The notes beneath the pieces are model-generated. The model was not told the origin of the DNA. It made no database searches and was given only the letters and a program-made list of their open reading frames with translations. A stretch of DNA of 25,946 bases from a virus, in IMG/VR virus record IMGVR_UViG_3300031518_000060, positions 1 to 25,946 of that record; one strand, written 5' to 3'. Of this stretch, positions 13,375-20,222 are shown piece by piece. Both the position numbers and the translations under genes were made by a program. Position 1 is the stretch's first letter, and the number at the start of each line of letters is the position of its first letter.

Positions 13375-13995
13375 ATGACGATCACAGTGCGAACGCCGAT
13401 CGACTTCAAGCCGACGGTCGCCGAATGGAAGGTCTTCGCTGCTCGCATCCGTGGCGTGACGCCGCTTTTGATGAACAACCCGAAGTTCAAGATGCAGAGG
13501 GACGATAAGAAGGCCAAGCGCAAGGAAAAGGAGGTGCTGCCGCCAGAACAAGAAGCCGAACTGGGCCTATATCGCGCTCCGGAGGGTTGGTTGTACTTGG
13601 GGGCTGACCACGTCCGTGAGGCGATGCTGGCGGCTGCCTCGGGATATCGGGTCAACAAGAAGCCGCTGCGGCCGCTGCTGGCGGCGTCGCTGTTCATACT
13701 CGAACCGTTTTTCCCGTTGTTGCGAAACGGTGAGTACTTGACGACGTACGACCGGATCGATATCCGCCGTGCTGTCGTACAAGGTGAAGGGATCCTGCGA
13801 GCACGAGCCCTGATTGAGGTTCCCTGGGAATGTGAGGTTCGCTATCAGTTTGACGCGGCGCTGGCTGACCCTGTCAATTACGTCCAGATGCTGGTGGAAG
13901 CAGGAACGCGGGTCGGCGTGTTGGACTACCGACCGCAGAAAGGCGGCATCTTCGGTCGGTTCGAGGTCATCGAGGCCTGGACGGAGGATTTCTGA
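13375..13995 (+). CDS. Hypothetical phage protein, strand-rich
   Basis: A 206-residue protein that I cannot name. It starts with strands (VFAARIRGVTPLLMNNPKF), followed by a Lys-rich linker (KKAKRKEKE), a segment LGLYRAPEGWLYLGADHV, a helix (REAMLAAASGYRV), a block ending RRAVVQGEGILRARALIEVP, and a C-terminal motif GVLDYRPQKGGIFGRFEVIE with clustered Gly, Arg and Phe. This looks like a conserved family with an alpha/beta, RRM-like plan. A distant relation to RAMP/Cas7-type RNA-binding folds is a thought, not a finding. ATG 13375 is six bases past GGGGGGTG. Its stop overlaps the ParB-like start (TGATG), so the two are co-translated. Confidence 0.65.
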   Translation: MTITVRTPIDFKPTVAEWKVFAARIRGVTPLLMNNPKFKMQRDDKKAKRKEKEVLPPEQEAELGLYRAPEGWLYLGADHVREAMLAAASGYRVNKKPLRPLLAASLFILEPFFPLLRNGEYLTTYDRIDIRRAVVQGEGILRARALIEVPWECEVRYQFDAALADPVNYVQMLVEAGTRVGVLDYRPQKGGIFGRFEVIEAWTEDF

Positions 13996-14678
13996 TGACG
14001 GATCAGCTGACGCGTGTTCCGGCTGTCGAGTTGGTCGAGGACTTGTCGCTCTATCCACGGCTGCAAGTTGACGACTGGTACGTCAGTCGCCTGGCGGAGG
14101 CGCTACGATCGGGGGCGGCATTGCCCCCGATCGTAGCCGACCGGGCCAGCAAGCGGATCGTTGACGGATTCCACCGGCGGCGAGCAGCATTGCGGGCGTT
14201 CGGGCCGACAGCAGAGGTCGATGTGCTGTTCAGGGACTACGCAGATGAGCGAAGCCTCTACCTGGATGCCCTACGGCTGAACGCGCACCACGGCAAGCGT
14301 CTCTCAACGGCAGAAGAAGTCCGCGCAGTGATCCGCGGCCAGGAATTAGGTATCGAGCCGCGCGTCATCGCCGACACGCTGGCGATCCGGGTCGAGAAGC
14401 TGGAAGGTTTGTTAGAGAGGAAGACGGCGCGCGGCACGGCGGAACCGGTCGTCGTCTTGAAGCCAAGCTTTAGCCACTTGGCTGGAGAGAAGTTGACGCG
14501 GGAGCAAGAACTTGCGAACAAGCACAGTGGTGGCCATCAGGCGAGTTTCTATGCACGAATGCTTATCGCGATTATCGAAAGCGGTGCAGTTGACGAAAGT
14601 AACCGGACGCTGATGGAGCGGCTTGCGCGACTGCATGAGTTGTTGACCGAATTTTGGGCTGTGCGACGGGTGGCTTAA
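13995..14678 (+). CDS. ParB-like N-terminal-domain protein
   Basis: A 227-residue protein. Residues 15-110 form a ParB/Srx domain: LRSGAALPPIVADRASKRI, then VDGFHRRRAALRAFG (ParB box II type) and LRLNAHHGKRLS. A helical segment (EEVRAVIRGQELGIEPRVIADTLAI) follows and may be a DNA-binding HTH. The last 80 residues are helical, ending ERLARLHELLTEFWAVRR. It lacks the methyltransferase part of the 9865-11184 protein. The ATG overlaps the preceding stop and follows GGAGG at seven bases. Such proteins in phages can be partition proteins, nucleases or regulators; the sequence does not decide. Its gene contains an unusually perfect hairpin at 14102-14137. Confidence 0.8.
   Translation: MTDQLTRVPAVELVEDLSLYPRLQVDDWYVSRLAEALRSGAALPPIVADRASKRIVDGFHRRRAALRAFGPTAEVDVLFRDYADERSLYLDALRLNAHHGKRLSTAEEVRAVIRGQELGIEPRVIADTLAIRVEKLEGLLERKTARGTAEPVVVLKPSFSHLAGEKLTREQELANKHSGGHQASFYARMLIAIIESGAVDESNRTLMERLARLHELLTEFWAVRRVA
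14102..14137. promoter_or_regulatory. 15-bp perfect inverted repeat inside the ParB-like gene
   Basis: GCTACGATCGGGGGC (14102-14116) is exactly complementary to 14123-14137, with loop GGCATT. It encodes part of the ParB domain (about residues 37-48). A 15-bp perfect stem inside a gene is unlikely by chance. It might pause translation, be a binding site for ParB, or act as a terminator-like element. Confidence 0.5.
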
Positions 14679-14720
14679 GAGCGTTCTGTGGTGCGGCGTG
14701 GGTGCGGCGACGCGTGGATA

Positions 14721-15098
14721 TAGGTGAGGCAAGGCCTGGCGAGGCCGGGCACGGCTAGTTCCGGCGAGGCAAGGCCTGGCGTGGTTCGGCAAGGTGCGGG
14801 CGTGGCGTGGCGTGGGCATGGTTGGGCTGGGCGAGGCCGGGCGGGGCGGGGGCGGGCAAGGCACGGCGAGGCGAGGCTGGGCACGGCGTGGCGAGTATGT
14901 GGCAAGGCGCGTCTGGGCCAGGTTCGGCGTGGCGTGGTCGGGTCCGGCGGGGCATGGCGCGGCCCCGGCTAGGCATGGCCTGGTTGGGCCGGGCCGGGCC
15001 GGGCGCGGCACGGTGAGGTGCGGACAAGGTGCGGCCGGGTATGGCTGGGCTAGGTGGGGCCTGGCGCGGTGAGGCATGGCGCGGTAAGCCGAGGACGC
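14721..15098 (+). repeat. Noncoding pentamer array, NNGGC repeated about 75 times
   Basis: From TAGGT GAGGC AAGGC CTGGC at 14721 onward, nearly every fifth position repeats GG followed by C or T, giving a 5-bp period over about 378 bp, with a few single-base phase shifts. It ends near AAGCC at 15098. The plus strand is strongly G-rich, with GG every five bases, the pattern that permits two-layer G-quadruplexes with three-base loops. A 16-bp stretch (GAGGCAAGGCCTGGCG) occurs at 14725 and again 40 bp on. Frames across it on both strands are open but read as repetitive Ala/Pro/Arg/Gly with no start site, so I read it as noncoding. It lies between a ParB-like gene and the second IS110-like gene. 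Confidence 0.85.
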
Positions 15099-15165
15099 GG
15101 CCTGACACGATGGATCTACCATCCTGTTGGCCTGCTTGAATGGGGCAAGCAGAAATGCCGTGATA

Positions 15166-15197
15166 CCAGCGGGTCGATCGACCCGCTGGCCTTTTTG
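15166..15197 (+). terminator. Strong rho-independent terminator
   Basis: A perfect 24-bp palindrome (15166-15189, arms CCAGCGGGTCGA) is followed by CC and TTTTT (15192-15196). It would end rightward transcripts that passed the ParB gene and the pentamer array. Just before it, CTGCTTG (15132-15138) and CAAGCAG (15146-15152) form a smaller hairpin. Together they would give the pentamer-array RNA a defined 3' end. Confidence 0.85.
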
Positions 15198-15208
15198 TTC
15201 ACGAAGCT

Positions 15209-15240
15209 TTGTGGAATCGATCATCCATTTGGTTTACAAT
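15209..15240 (+). promoter_or_regulatory. Possible promoter for the second IS110-like cassette
   Basis: TACAAT at 15235-15240 is a plausible -10 box, about 55 bp upstream of the GTG at 15295. The best -35 (TTGTGG, 15209-15214) is 20 bp away, too long. A promoter is expected here because the terminator at 15166 cuts the gene off from upstream transcription, but the boxes are weak. Confidence 0.3.
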
Positions 15241-15294
15241 CGCATTGACAACAGGCGAAGACGCCGATCCCGTATCGTCCATGGGAGAACAGGT

Positions 15295-16074
15295 GTGGAT
15301 CCGATCGCACAGGCGCTCGTGGACGACCTAACCGAAGACGCTGAGCTCGGCCGGGAACACGCTCACCAGCTGGTTCGCTTCTACTTGCACGCCCAGAAGC
15401 TGCGTGTTGCAGCGAACAATCGGGCCAAGGCGCTGGAGCGATCCGGGCGGCCGAACCGGACACCGGTTGCGGTAGCGGAACGGTTGTTTGGACTCGAGCG
15501 ATCGATCGCGCAGGCGCTGGGTAGCTGGGTACGCAGTCACCCTGCTGGCCAGTGGATGCTCCGTCAGCATGGTGTCGGACCAGTTCTCGCTGCCGCGTTA
15601 CTGGCAATACTGCTGCGTGGGCCGATACCGGAAAGGGTCAGTTCGTGGTGGGCCTATGCTGGTCTCGCACCGGATCGCGTGCACGAGCGCGGGCGTCCGC
15701 GGACATGGAATGCGACACTGAAGGTATTCTGTTACCGCTTGGCTGATTCGTTCGTCCGCTTCCACGACGATCCGAAATGTTATTACGGCCAGGTTTATGC
15801 CCAAAGGAAGGCGCTCGAACAAGAGCGCAACGAGCGTGGGGAATACCAGTCTGTCGCGAAAAAGACACTGGAGACACGCGATATCCGCGATCCCGAGACG
15901 AGAGGCTGGTACGAAAAGGGGATGTTGCCGCCTGGCCGCATCGAGTTGCGTGCGCGACGGTATGCTGTAAAGCTGTTCCTGGCTCACCTGCACCATATCT
16001 GCTACGAAGCAGCGTATGGCAAGCCGCCACCGGATCCCTATCCGATACCGCCGCCACTGCTCGAGGAGGGGTGA
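15295..16074 (+). CDS. IS110-family C-terminal-domain-like protein, copy 2
   Basis: A 259-residue paralogue of the 11873-12718 protein. Shared parts are the helix-hairpin-helix QHGVGPVLAAALLAIL (91-106), WWAYAGLAPD (118-127), a basic helix, YYGQVYAQRKALEQERNERGEY (163-184) and LRARRYAVKLFLAH (218-231). As in copy 1, no DEDD domain and no catalytic Ser after GLAP are seen, and no inverted repeats flank it, so it is not a mobile element. GTG 15295 is seven bases behind GGGAG; an upstream open extension lacks a site. It lies directly downstream of the pentamer array and its terminator, and is followed with no gap by an intact VRR-NUC gene. The two products are probably partners. Confidence 0.65.
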   Translation: MDPIAQALVDDLTEDAELGREHAHQLVRFYLHAQKLRVAANNRAKALERSGRPNRTPVAVAERLFGLERSIAQALGSWVRSHPAGQWMLRQHGVGPVLAAALLAILLRGPIPERVSSWWAYAGLAPDRVHERGRPRTWNATLKVFCYRLADSFVRFHDDPKCYYGQVYAQRKALEQERNERGEYQSVAKKTLETRDIRDPETRGWYEKGMLPPGRIELRARRYAVKLFLAHLHHICYEAAYGKPPPDPYPIPPPLLEEG

Positions 16075-16431
16075 ATGAGCCAGGACGTGATCGCTCGCTC
16101 CATTTCGGAGCGCCAGTTGTTGGACATGGTCGTGGAACTTGCTCTCCGCCTAGGTTGGCTCGTTCACCACGACCTTCCAGCGCTGAACGAGCGTGGCCGG
16201 TGGCGGACGGCGATTCAAGGTGTGGCTGGTTTTCCTGATCTGGTTCTGGTTCAGCCGCCGCGCGTGATCTTCGCAGAATTGAAGCGCGAATCTGGCAACA
16301 CGACACAGTTGCAAGAGCGCTGGTTGGATGCGCTGTCGTCGTGTCCAGTCGAGGTGTATGTCTGGCGGCCACGACACTGGTTGGACGGTACGATCGAGCG
16401 CGTGCTGTCAGGCGAGGGGTCTCAGCGGTGA
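16075..16431 (+). CDS. VRR-NUC domain nuclease
   Basis: A 118-residue single-domain VRR-NUC (PD-(D/E)XK-type) nuclease. All catalytic residues are present: E12 in the first helix (SERQLLD), D55 in GFPDLVLV, E68 and K70 in FAELK, and Q78 in TTQLQERWLDAL. The length is typical of phage VRR-NUC proteins, which cut branched DNA such as Holliday junctions or flaps. ATG 16075 lies directly after the stop of the IS110-like gene, behind GAGGAGGGG. It may resolve replication intermediates before packaging, as it sits just before the terminase genes. Its inactive paralogue lies at 12738-13310. Family and activity are well supported by motif, exact substrate is inference. Confidence 0.9.
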   Translation: MSQDVIARSISERQLLDMVVELALRLGWLVHHDLPALNERGRWRTAIQGVAGFPDLVLVQPPRVIFAELKRESGNTTQLQERWLDALSSCPVEVYVWRPRHWLDGTIERVLSGEGSQR

Positions 16432-16832
16432 GCGACCCGTTCTGGACATATCAGCGGGTGTCGTGGGCGTTGAAGAATTATTACGACCTGCTTGCGCATG
16501 CGCGTCCACCGCGGGATCCTGCCATGCCACCGCCCCCGCCGCCACGCTTTCGTGCCTCGATGGAACCGTACGACTACGAACTGGTGCGTATCCTGGCTGA
16601 CATCGACCGAGCGCTCTCGATCCTCGCTGCTCAGCATCCGGACTGCTACCGGTTGCTCGCGGCCGTCTATTTGGATCCCGACCGGCACTGGCAGCGCCTG
16701 TCGCTCAATGCTCGCGTCATGCTGGTCTCGACGCAGCGTGGATGTACCACGCGGACGACCTGGCGCGACATCGCACGAGCCAAGGGGCGTCTCGTTGAGA
16801 TCCTGTCCGGAGAACAGTCTGCAGAACAATGA
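16428..16832 (+). CDS. Possible late-gene regulator
   Basis: A 134-residue protein without clear family. GTG 16428 overlaps the preceding stop as GTGA. Residues 1-45 include a Pro-rich stretch (PAMPPPPPPRF). The rest is helical, with DYELVRILADIDRALSILA and a C-terminal pair of helices around RGCTTRTTWRDIARAKGRLVEIL that could be a helix-turn-helix like that of ArpU/RinA-type late regulators. Its position, last gene before a promoter with a terminator and then the terminase genes, is where lambdoid phages carry the antiterminator Q or other late activators. That position is the main argument. The fold is not proven. Confidence 0.5.
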   Translation: MSDPFWTYQRVSWALKNYYDLLAHARPPRDPAMPPPPPPRFRASMEPYDYELVRILADIDRALSILAAQHPDCYRLLAAVYLDPDRHWQRLSLNARVMLVSTQRGCTTRTTWRDIARAKGRLVEILSGEQSAEQ

Positions 16833-16871
16833 AATGTTCTTCCTCAAACTGGAGTTGACGAGTTTTAGCGC

Positions 16872-16901
16872 TTGAGCTGGTAGTCAGTAATGGCTTATCC
16901 T
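16872..16901 (+). promoter_or_regulatory. Candidate late promoter
   Basis: TTGAGC (16872-16877), 18-bp spacer, TATCCT (16896-16901). The spacing matches the other rightward promoters. Transcription would start near 16908 and meet the terminator at 16973 after about 70-95 bases, so late genes would be silent unless polymerase is modified. A TTGACG at 16855-16860 is not correctly spaced for this -10. Confidence 0.55.
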
Positions 16902-16972
16902 AACAGTAGGCTGGGTGATTTGGCGACCCTCGGTGCCGTGATGCGAGTGCTCGAGCCGTTTCATAGGTGTGG

Positions 16973-17003
16973 CTTCAGGGCCGGGCGAGGCCCTGAAGTT
17001 TTT
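16973..17003 (+). terminator. Rho-independent terminator before the terminase genes
   Basis: CTTCAGGGCC (16973-16982) and GGCCCTGAAG (16989-16998) form a perfect 10-bp stem with loop GGGCGA, followed directly by TTTTT (16999-17003). It is a textbook terminator. It ends 13 bp before the GTG of the small terminase gene and lies within the leader of any transcript from 16872-16901. Confidence 0.9.
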
Positions 17004-17016
17004 CGGGGGTTAGGCC

Positions 17017-17550
17017 GTGGCGGCAGTCAGGTCTGAGCGCTATCTGGCTCGCAAACAGCTCGCTGCTCAGGTCGTACAACTGCGCCTGTCCGGTCATTCC
17101 TACGACGAGATCGCGCAGTATCTCGGCTTGTCCAAGCGGCGTGTCCAGCGGATCATCGAGCGGGAACTGAGCCGGTCTTTCCGGGAGCCGACTGAATTGC
17201 TGCTGCAGATGGAGCTTGACCGCTTGGACGCTCTCCAGCGCGCGTACTGGGACGCAGCGATCGCTGGAGACGGCGAAGCGGCCGACCGTGTATTGCGCAT
17301 CATGGATCGGCGTGCTCGCTACCTGGGCCTTGACCGGCAGGACACTGTCCAGGAAGACCTGGGTAAAGCTGTCCTCAAGCTCGTGACGCGCCTCCAGGAG
17401 CTGGCTGGCGGAGAACCGGCACCGTCGCCGCCATTACCCGAGCCGATCGATGCACAGTATCGCATCGTGACGGAAGACAACGGTGGCTGTGCAGTTAACG
17501 AGACGACAGTTGATGCAGGAACTGGTACGAGCACTGGAACTGACGGATGA
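17017..17550 (+). CDS. Terminase small subunit (probable)
   Basis: A 177-residue protein in the terminase small-subunit position. Residues 20-55 form a helix-turn-helix (QLRLSGHSYDEIAQYLGLSK, then RRVQRIIERE), the usual DNA-recognition part. The middle is a long helical region (LLLQMELDRLDALQRAYWDAA, RVLRIMDRRARYLGLD), which fits the oligomerising core. The C-terminal 40 residues are Pro-, Thr- and Gly-rich and likely disordered. GTG 17017 is used; the ribosome binding site is poor because the terminator hairpin lies just upstream. The next gene starts inside its end with a 68-bp overlap. Its product binds the packaging site and regulates the large subunit. Position and HTH support the call. 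Confidence 0.75.
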   Translation: MAAVRSERYLARKQLAAQVVQLRLSGHSYDEIAQYLGLSKRRVQRIIERELSRSFREPTELLLQMELDRLDALQRAYWDAAIAGDGEAADRVLRIMDRRARYLGLDRQDTVQEDLGKAVLKLVTRLQELAGGEPAPSPPLPEPIDAQYRIVTEDNGGCAVNETTVDAGTGTSTGTDG

Positions 17551-18823
17551 CCCCGTCAAGTTCGCTCGTGCCTGGCTTTCCGTCGAGCCCCATGCGGGAC
17601 AGCAGCGCTGGCTGCTGGCCGAACCGCGGCCGACAGCGGTGTTGGTCACTGGCCGCCGGTGGGGGAAAAGCACAGTCGCCGCCATCCAGCTTCTCTACAA
17701 CGCACTCAAGCAACCCGGATCACAGCAGTGCATCGTCAGCATCACGCTCGACCAAGCGCTGATCGTGTTCTCGCAGGTGGAAGAGTTCGTCCACCGCAAT
17801 CCTGCGATCGAGCTCTTCGTCGAGCAGTGGAAGCAGTCGCCGTTCCCGTACCTGAAGTTCAAGAACGGGTCGGCGATCATGGTGCGGACGGGTGCGCGCG
17901 AAGGGATGTATCTGCGCGGACATAAGTTTCATCGGGTCGTGGTCGATGAAGCGGATTACCTGTCGGAATCGCTCATTACGGAAGCCGTGCGGATGACGCT
18001 GGCTGACGTTGGGGGTCAGCTCGTGATGACGACGACACCGCGCGCGCTGCGTGGCTACGTCTACCGGATGCTGCAACTGGGCTTGCAGGGCGATCCGATG
18101 GTCTACGCCCAGATCGGCACGACGTTCGAAAACCCACACGTCGACCATGCCTACATCCGGTCGATCTACGACCAGATGCCGACTTCAGCCTGGATGCGTG
18201 AGATCGAAGGTCAGTACGTCGAAGACGCCGGGTCGGTCTTCCGCTGGCAGGATATCCAGGCGGCCTACGAAGACTGTGGCTGGCTACTGCCGGAGGAGCC
18301 GCGGGAAGACCGCCTGTACGTCCAGGGTGTTGACCCGGCCAAGCAGAACGACCATACCGTGCACGTGATCCTGGACGTGACCGAACGGCCGTTCCGCGTC
18401 GTGCTGTTCGAGCGGTACCAACGGCGCCCCTGGCCAGCGATCGGTGAGCGGGTACGCGAACTGCACCAGCGCTACCACTGCCGCCTGACGCTCTTCGATG
18501 CGACCGGTGTCGGTGGGGCGGTGCTCGACGAGATCGGTGACGTAGCGCGACCGTTCGTGTTTACGGGGAAGTCCAAGGTCGAGCTGATCAGTCGGTTGCA
18601 GGTCGCGCTGGAACGGCGCGAAATCCGTTTCCCGTTCATCCGCGAACTGGTCGACGAGCTGCAGGCGTACACCTACCAAGACAGTCGCTTGTCGACCGAT
18701 GCGGTGATGGCGCTCGCGCTGGCCGTGCGCGCAGCGACACAGACGGTGCAGTCTGGGCCGATCATCCGGGCGGTAGCGTTGTCGAGGAGCAGGTCGCGTG
18801 TCATGGTGGAGCCGCTTCTTTAA
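17483..18823 (+). CDS. terL: Terminase large subunit
   Basis: A 446-residue packaging motor and nuclease. ATPase motifs: Walker A TGRRWGKST (56-64), Walker B VVVDEAD (152-158, catalytic Glu 156) and motif III TTTP (183-186). The C-terminal RNase H-like nuclease shows its acidic residues in GVDPAK (D284), LFDATGVG (D339) and TDAVMALALA (D406). Length is normal for terminases. The GTG at 17483 sits six bases after GGAAG. An internal ATG at 17513 is possible but would remove only ten residues. It overlaps the small-subunit gene by 68 bp and the portal gene by 26 bp. It drives DNA into proheads and cuts concatemers. Confidence 0.95.
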   Translation: MAVQLTRRQLMQELVRALELTDDPVKFARAWLSVEPHAGQQRWLLAEPRPTAVLVTGRRWGKSTVAAIQLLYNALKQPGSQQCIVSITLDQALIVFSQVEEFVHRNPAIELFVEQWKQSPFPYLKFKNGSAIMVRTGAREGMYLRGHKFHRVVVDEADYLSESLITEAVRMTLADVGGQLVMTTTPRALRGYVYRMLQLGLQGDPMVYAQIGTTFENPHVDHAYIRSIYDQMPTSAWMREIEGQYVEDAGSVFRWQDIQAAYEDCGWLLPEEPREDRLYVQGVDPAKQNDHTVHVILDVTERPFRVVLFERYQRRPWPAIGERVRELHQRYHCRLTLFDATGVGGAVLDEIGDVARPFVFTGKSKVELISRLQVALERREIRFPFIRELVDELQAYTYQDSRLSTDAVMALALAVRAATQTVQSGPIIRAVALSRSRSRVMVEPLL

Positions 18824-20222
18824 GCGACGGCGAGAAGGCCATGCGGTGATCCAGCGTGTGGCCGTCGGCCACGGTACCCCGCCCAGCCGTCAGGTCGCAG
18901 ACCCGTTCGAGGAGCTGTACTCGCTCGGTCGAGCCATCGAGCCACCGTACGATCCGGAGAGCTTGGCGGAACTCGCGGAGATGAACGAAGTCCATGCGGC
19001 GGCGCTGGATGCTGTGGCGGCCGATGCTGTCGGCCGCGGCTGGACGTTCGTACCACGTGTTAGCGCGCCTGACGAGCAGGCTAGAACCGACGTTGAGCTG
19101 TTCCTCGAGCACGTCAATCCCAATTACACATTCTCCGAGTTGCTCTATCAGGCTGTGTGGGAACTGCGGGCGATCGGCTGGTCCGCGTGGGAAGTCGTCC
19201 GGTCGGATGACGGTAGCATTGGTGCGATCTACCCGCTACCGGCACACACGCTGCGCCTGACGCGCGACCCGAACATCTTCGTGCAGCACCGCGGCGGCGT
19301 GTTCCGCTATTTCAAGCTGTTCGGTGCGCCCTTTGAATTGGACGGCAAGACCGGACAGGTGGTCGATTACACTGACGATCCAGCGAGCGAGGTCATCCTG
19401 TTCAGTCGCTACCATGGACGGACGCGCTACGGCGTCCCCAGTTGGGTAGCGTGCATCCCGTCGATCGTCGAATACAACGCGATCCGGGACTACAGTGTGG
19501 CCTTCTTTGACTCGTCCGGTGCAGTCGGCCGGATCGTGCACCTGTCCGCACCAGCATCGGTGAACCTACAGGACTACGTCGACCAGATCGAAGTGGCGCT
19601 GCAAGAAGCAGTCGGCAAGCACCGCAAGACGCTGGTGATCGGGATGCCGGACACGGTGCAGTTCCGTGTCGAAAAGATCGGACCGGACGTGCAAGAAGCG
19701 TCCTTCCTGAAGCGCCGGGAAGACCTGATGAAGGCGATCCTGATGGCGCACCAGGTGCCGCCGTACCGCGTCGCCTTGGCCGTGACCAACACCTTCGGTG
19801 GCTCGACGGCCCGCGAGATGATGCGGGCCTACCGCTGGGGCGTGATCGAGCCGTTGCAGACGGTGTTGGAAGACCGCCTGAACAAGACGCTGTTCGGCCC
19901 TTATGGGTTGGGCCTGGTCTTGCGCGGCTGGTACTGGCGCCTGGAAGACCTGGATATTCAAGAGACGGAACTTGATCTGGCGATTGCGCGAACTGGTGTC
20001 GACCGCATGATCTTGACGCCAAACGAAGCGCGTGCCCTCCTCGGATTCCGTCCAGCCGAGCATCCGGCTATGGATCAGTTCTACTTCCAGGGCAAGCCAG
20101 TTGCATCCGGTGAAGTGCCGACCCCTGGTGCGGCGATCAGTGCAGAGACGGAACGCACTGATGTCCCGATCGCGAACGTGCATTTCGGGTTGCGGGGAAC
20201 GAGGCGATGGAACCCGTCTTGA
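18798..20222 (+). CDS. Portal protein
   Basis: A 474-residue portal protein, the twelve-fold ring through which DNA enters the head. It lies in the portal position with a family-typical arrangement: N-terminal basic helix (WWSRFFKRRRE), then strand-rich wing parts (TFVPRVSAPDEQ, YTFSELLYQAVWELRAIGWSAWEVV), the segment RYHGRTRYGVPSWVACIPSI, and the helical stem region with LKRREDLMKAILMAHQVPPYRVAL followed by FGGSTAREMMRAY and a long helix. These features match the DUF935/PBSX-like portal group. The start is GTG 18798 within the terminase gene end (26-bp overlap). The last 16 bases overlap the next gene. Confidence 0.9.
   Translation: MSWWSRFFKRRREGHAVIQRVAVGHGTPPSRQVADPFEELYSLGRAIEPPYDPESLAELAEMNEVHAAALDAVAADAVGRGWTFVPRVSAPDEQARTDVELFLEHVNPNYTFSELLYQAVWELRAIGWSAWEVVRSDDGSIGAIYPLPAHTLRLTRDPNIFVQHRGGVFRYFKLFGAPFELDGKTGQVVDYTDDPASEVILFSRYHGRTRYGVPSWVACIPSIVEYNAIRDYSVAFFDSSGAVGRIVHLSAPASVNLQDYVDQIEVALQEAVGKHRKTLVIGMPDTVQFRVEKIGPDVQEASFLKRREDLMKAILMAHQVPPYRVALAVTNTFGGSTAREMMRAYRWGVIEPLQTVLEDRLNKTLFGPYGLGLVLRGWYWRLEDLDIQETELDLAIARTGVDRMILTPNEARALLGFRPAEHPAMDQFYFQGKPVASGEVPTPGAAISAETERTDVPIANVHFGLRGTRRWNPS

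Noticed and set aside
14724-15072. Rightward Gly/Arg-rich small proteins across the pentamer array
   Set aside because: Several frames are open at once, as expected from a 5-bp repeat without stops. No start signal is present.
14412-15224. Leftward 270-residue Pro/Ala/Arg-rich protein
   Set aside because: The frame is open only because the pentamer array lacks stop codons. It has no ribosome site, it is antisense to the ParB gene, and its composition mirrors the 5-bp repeat.
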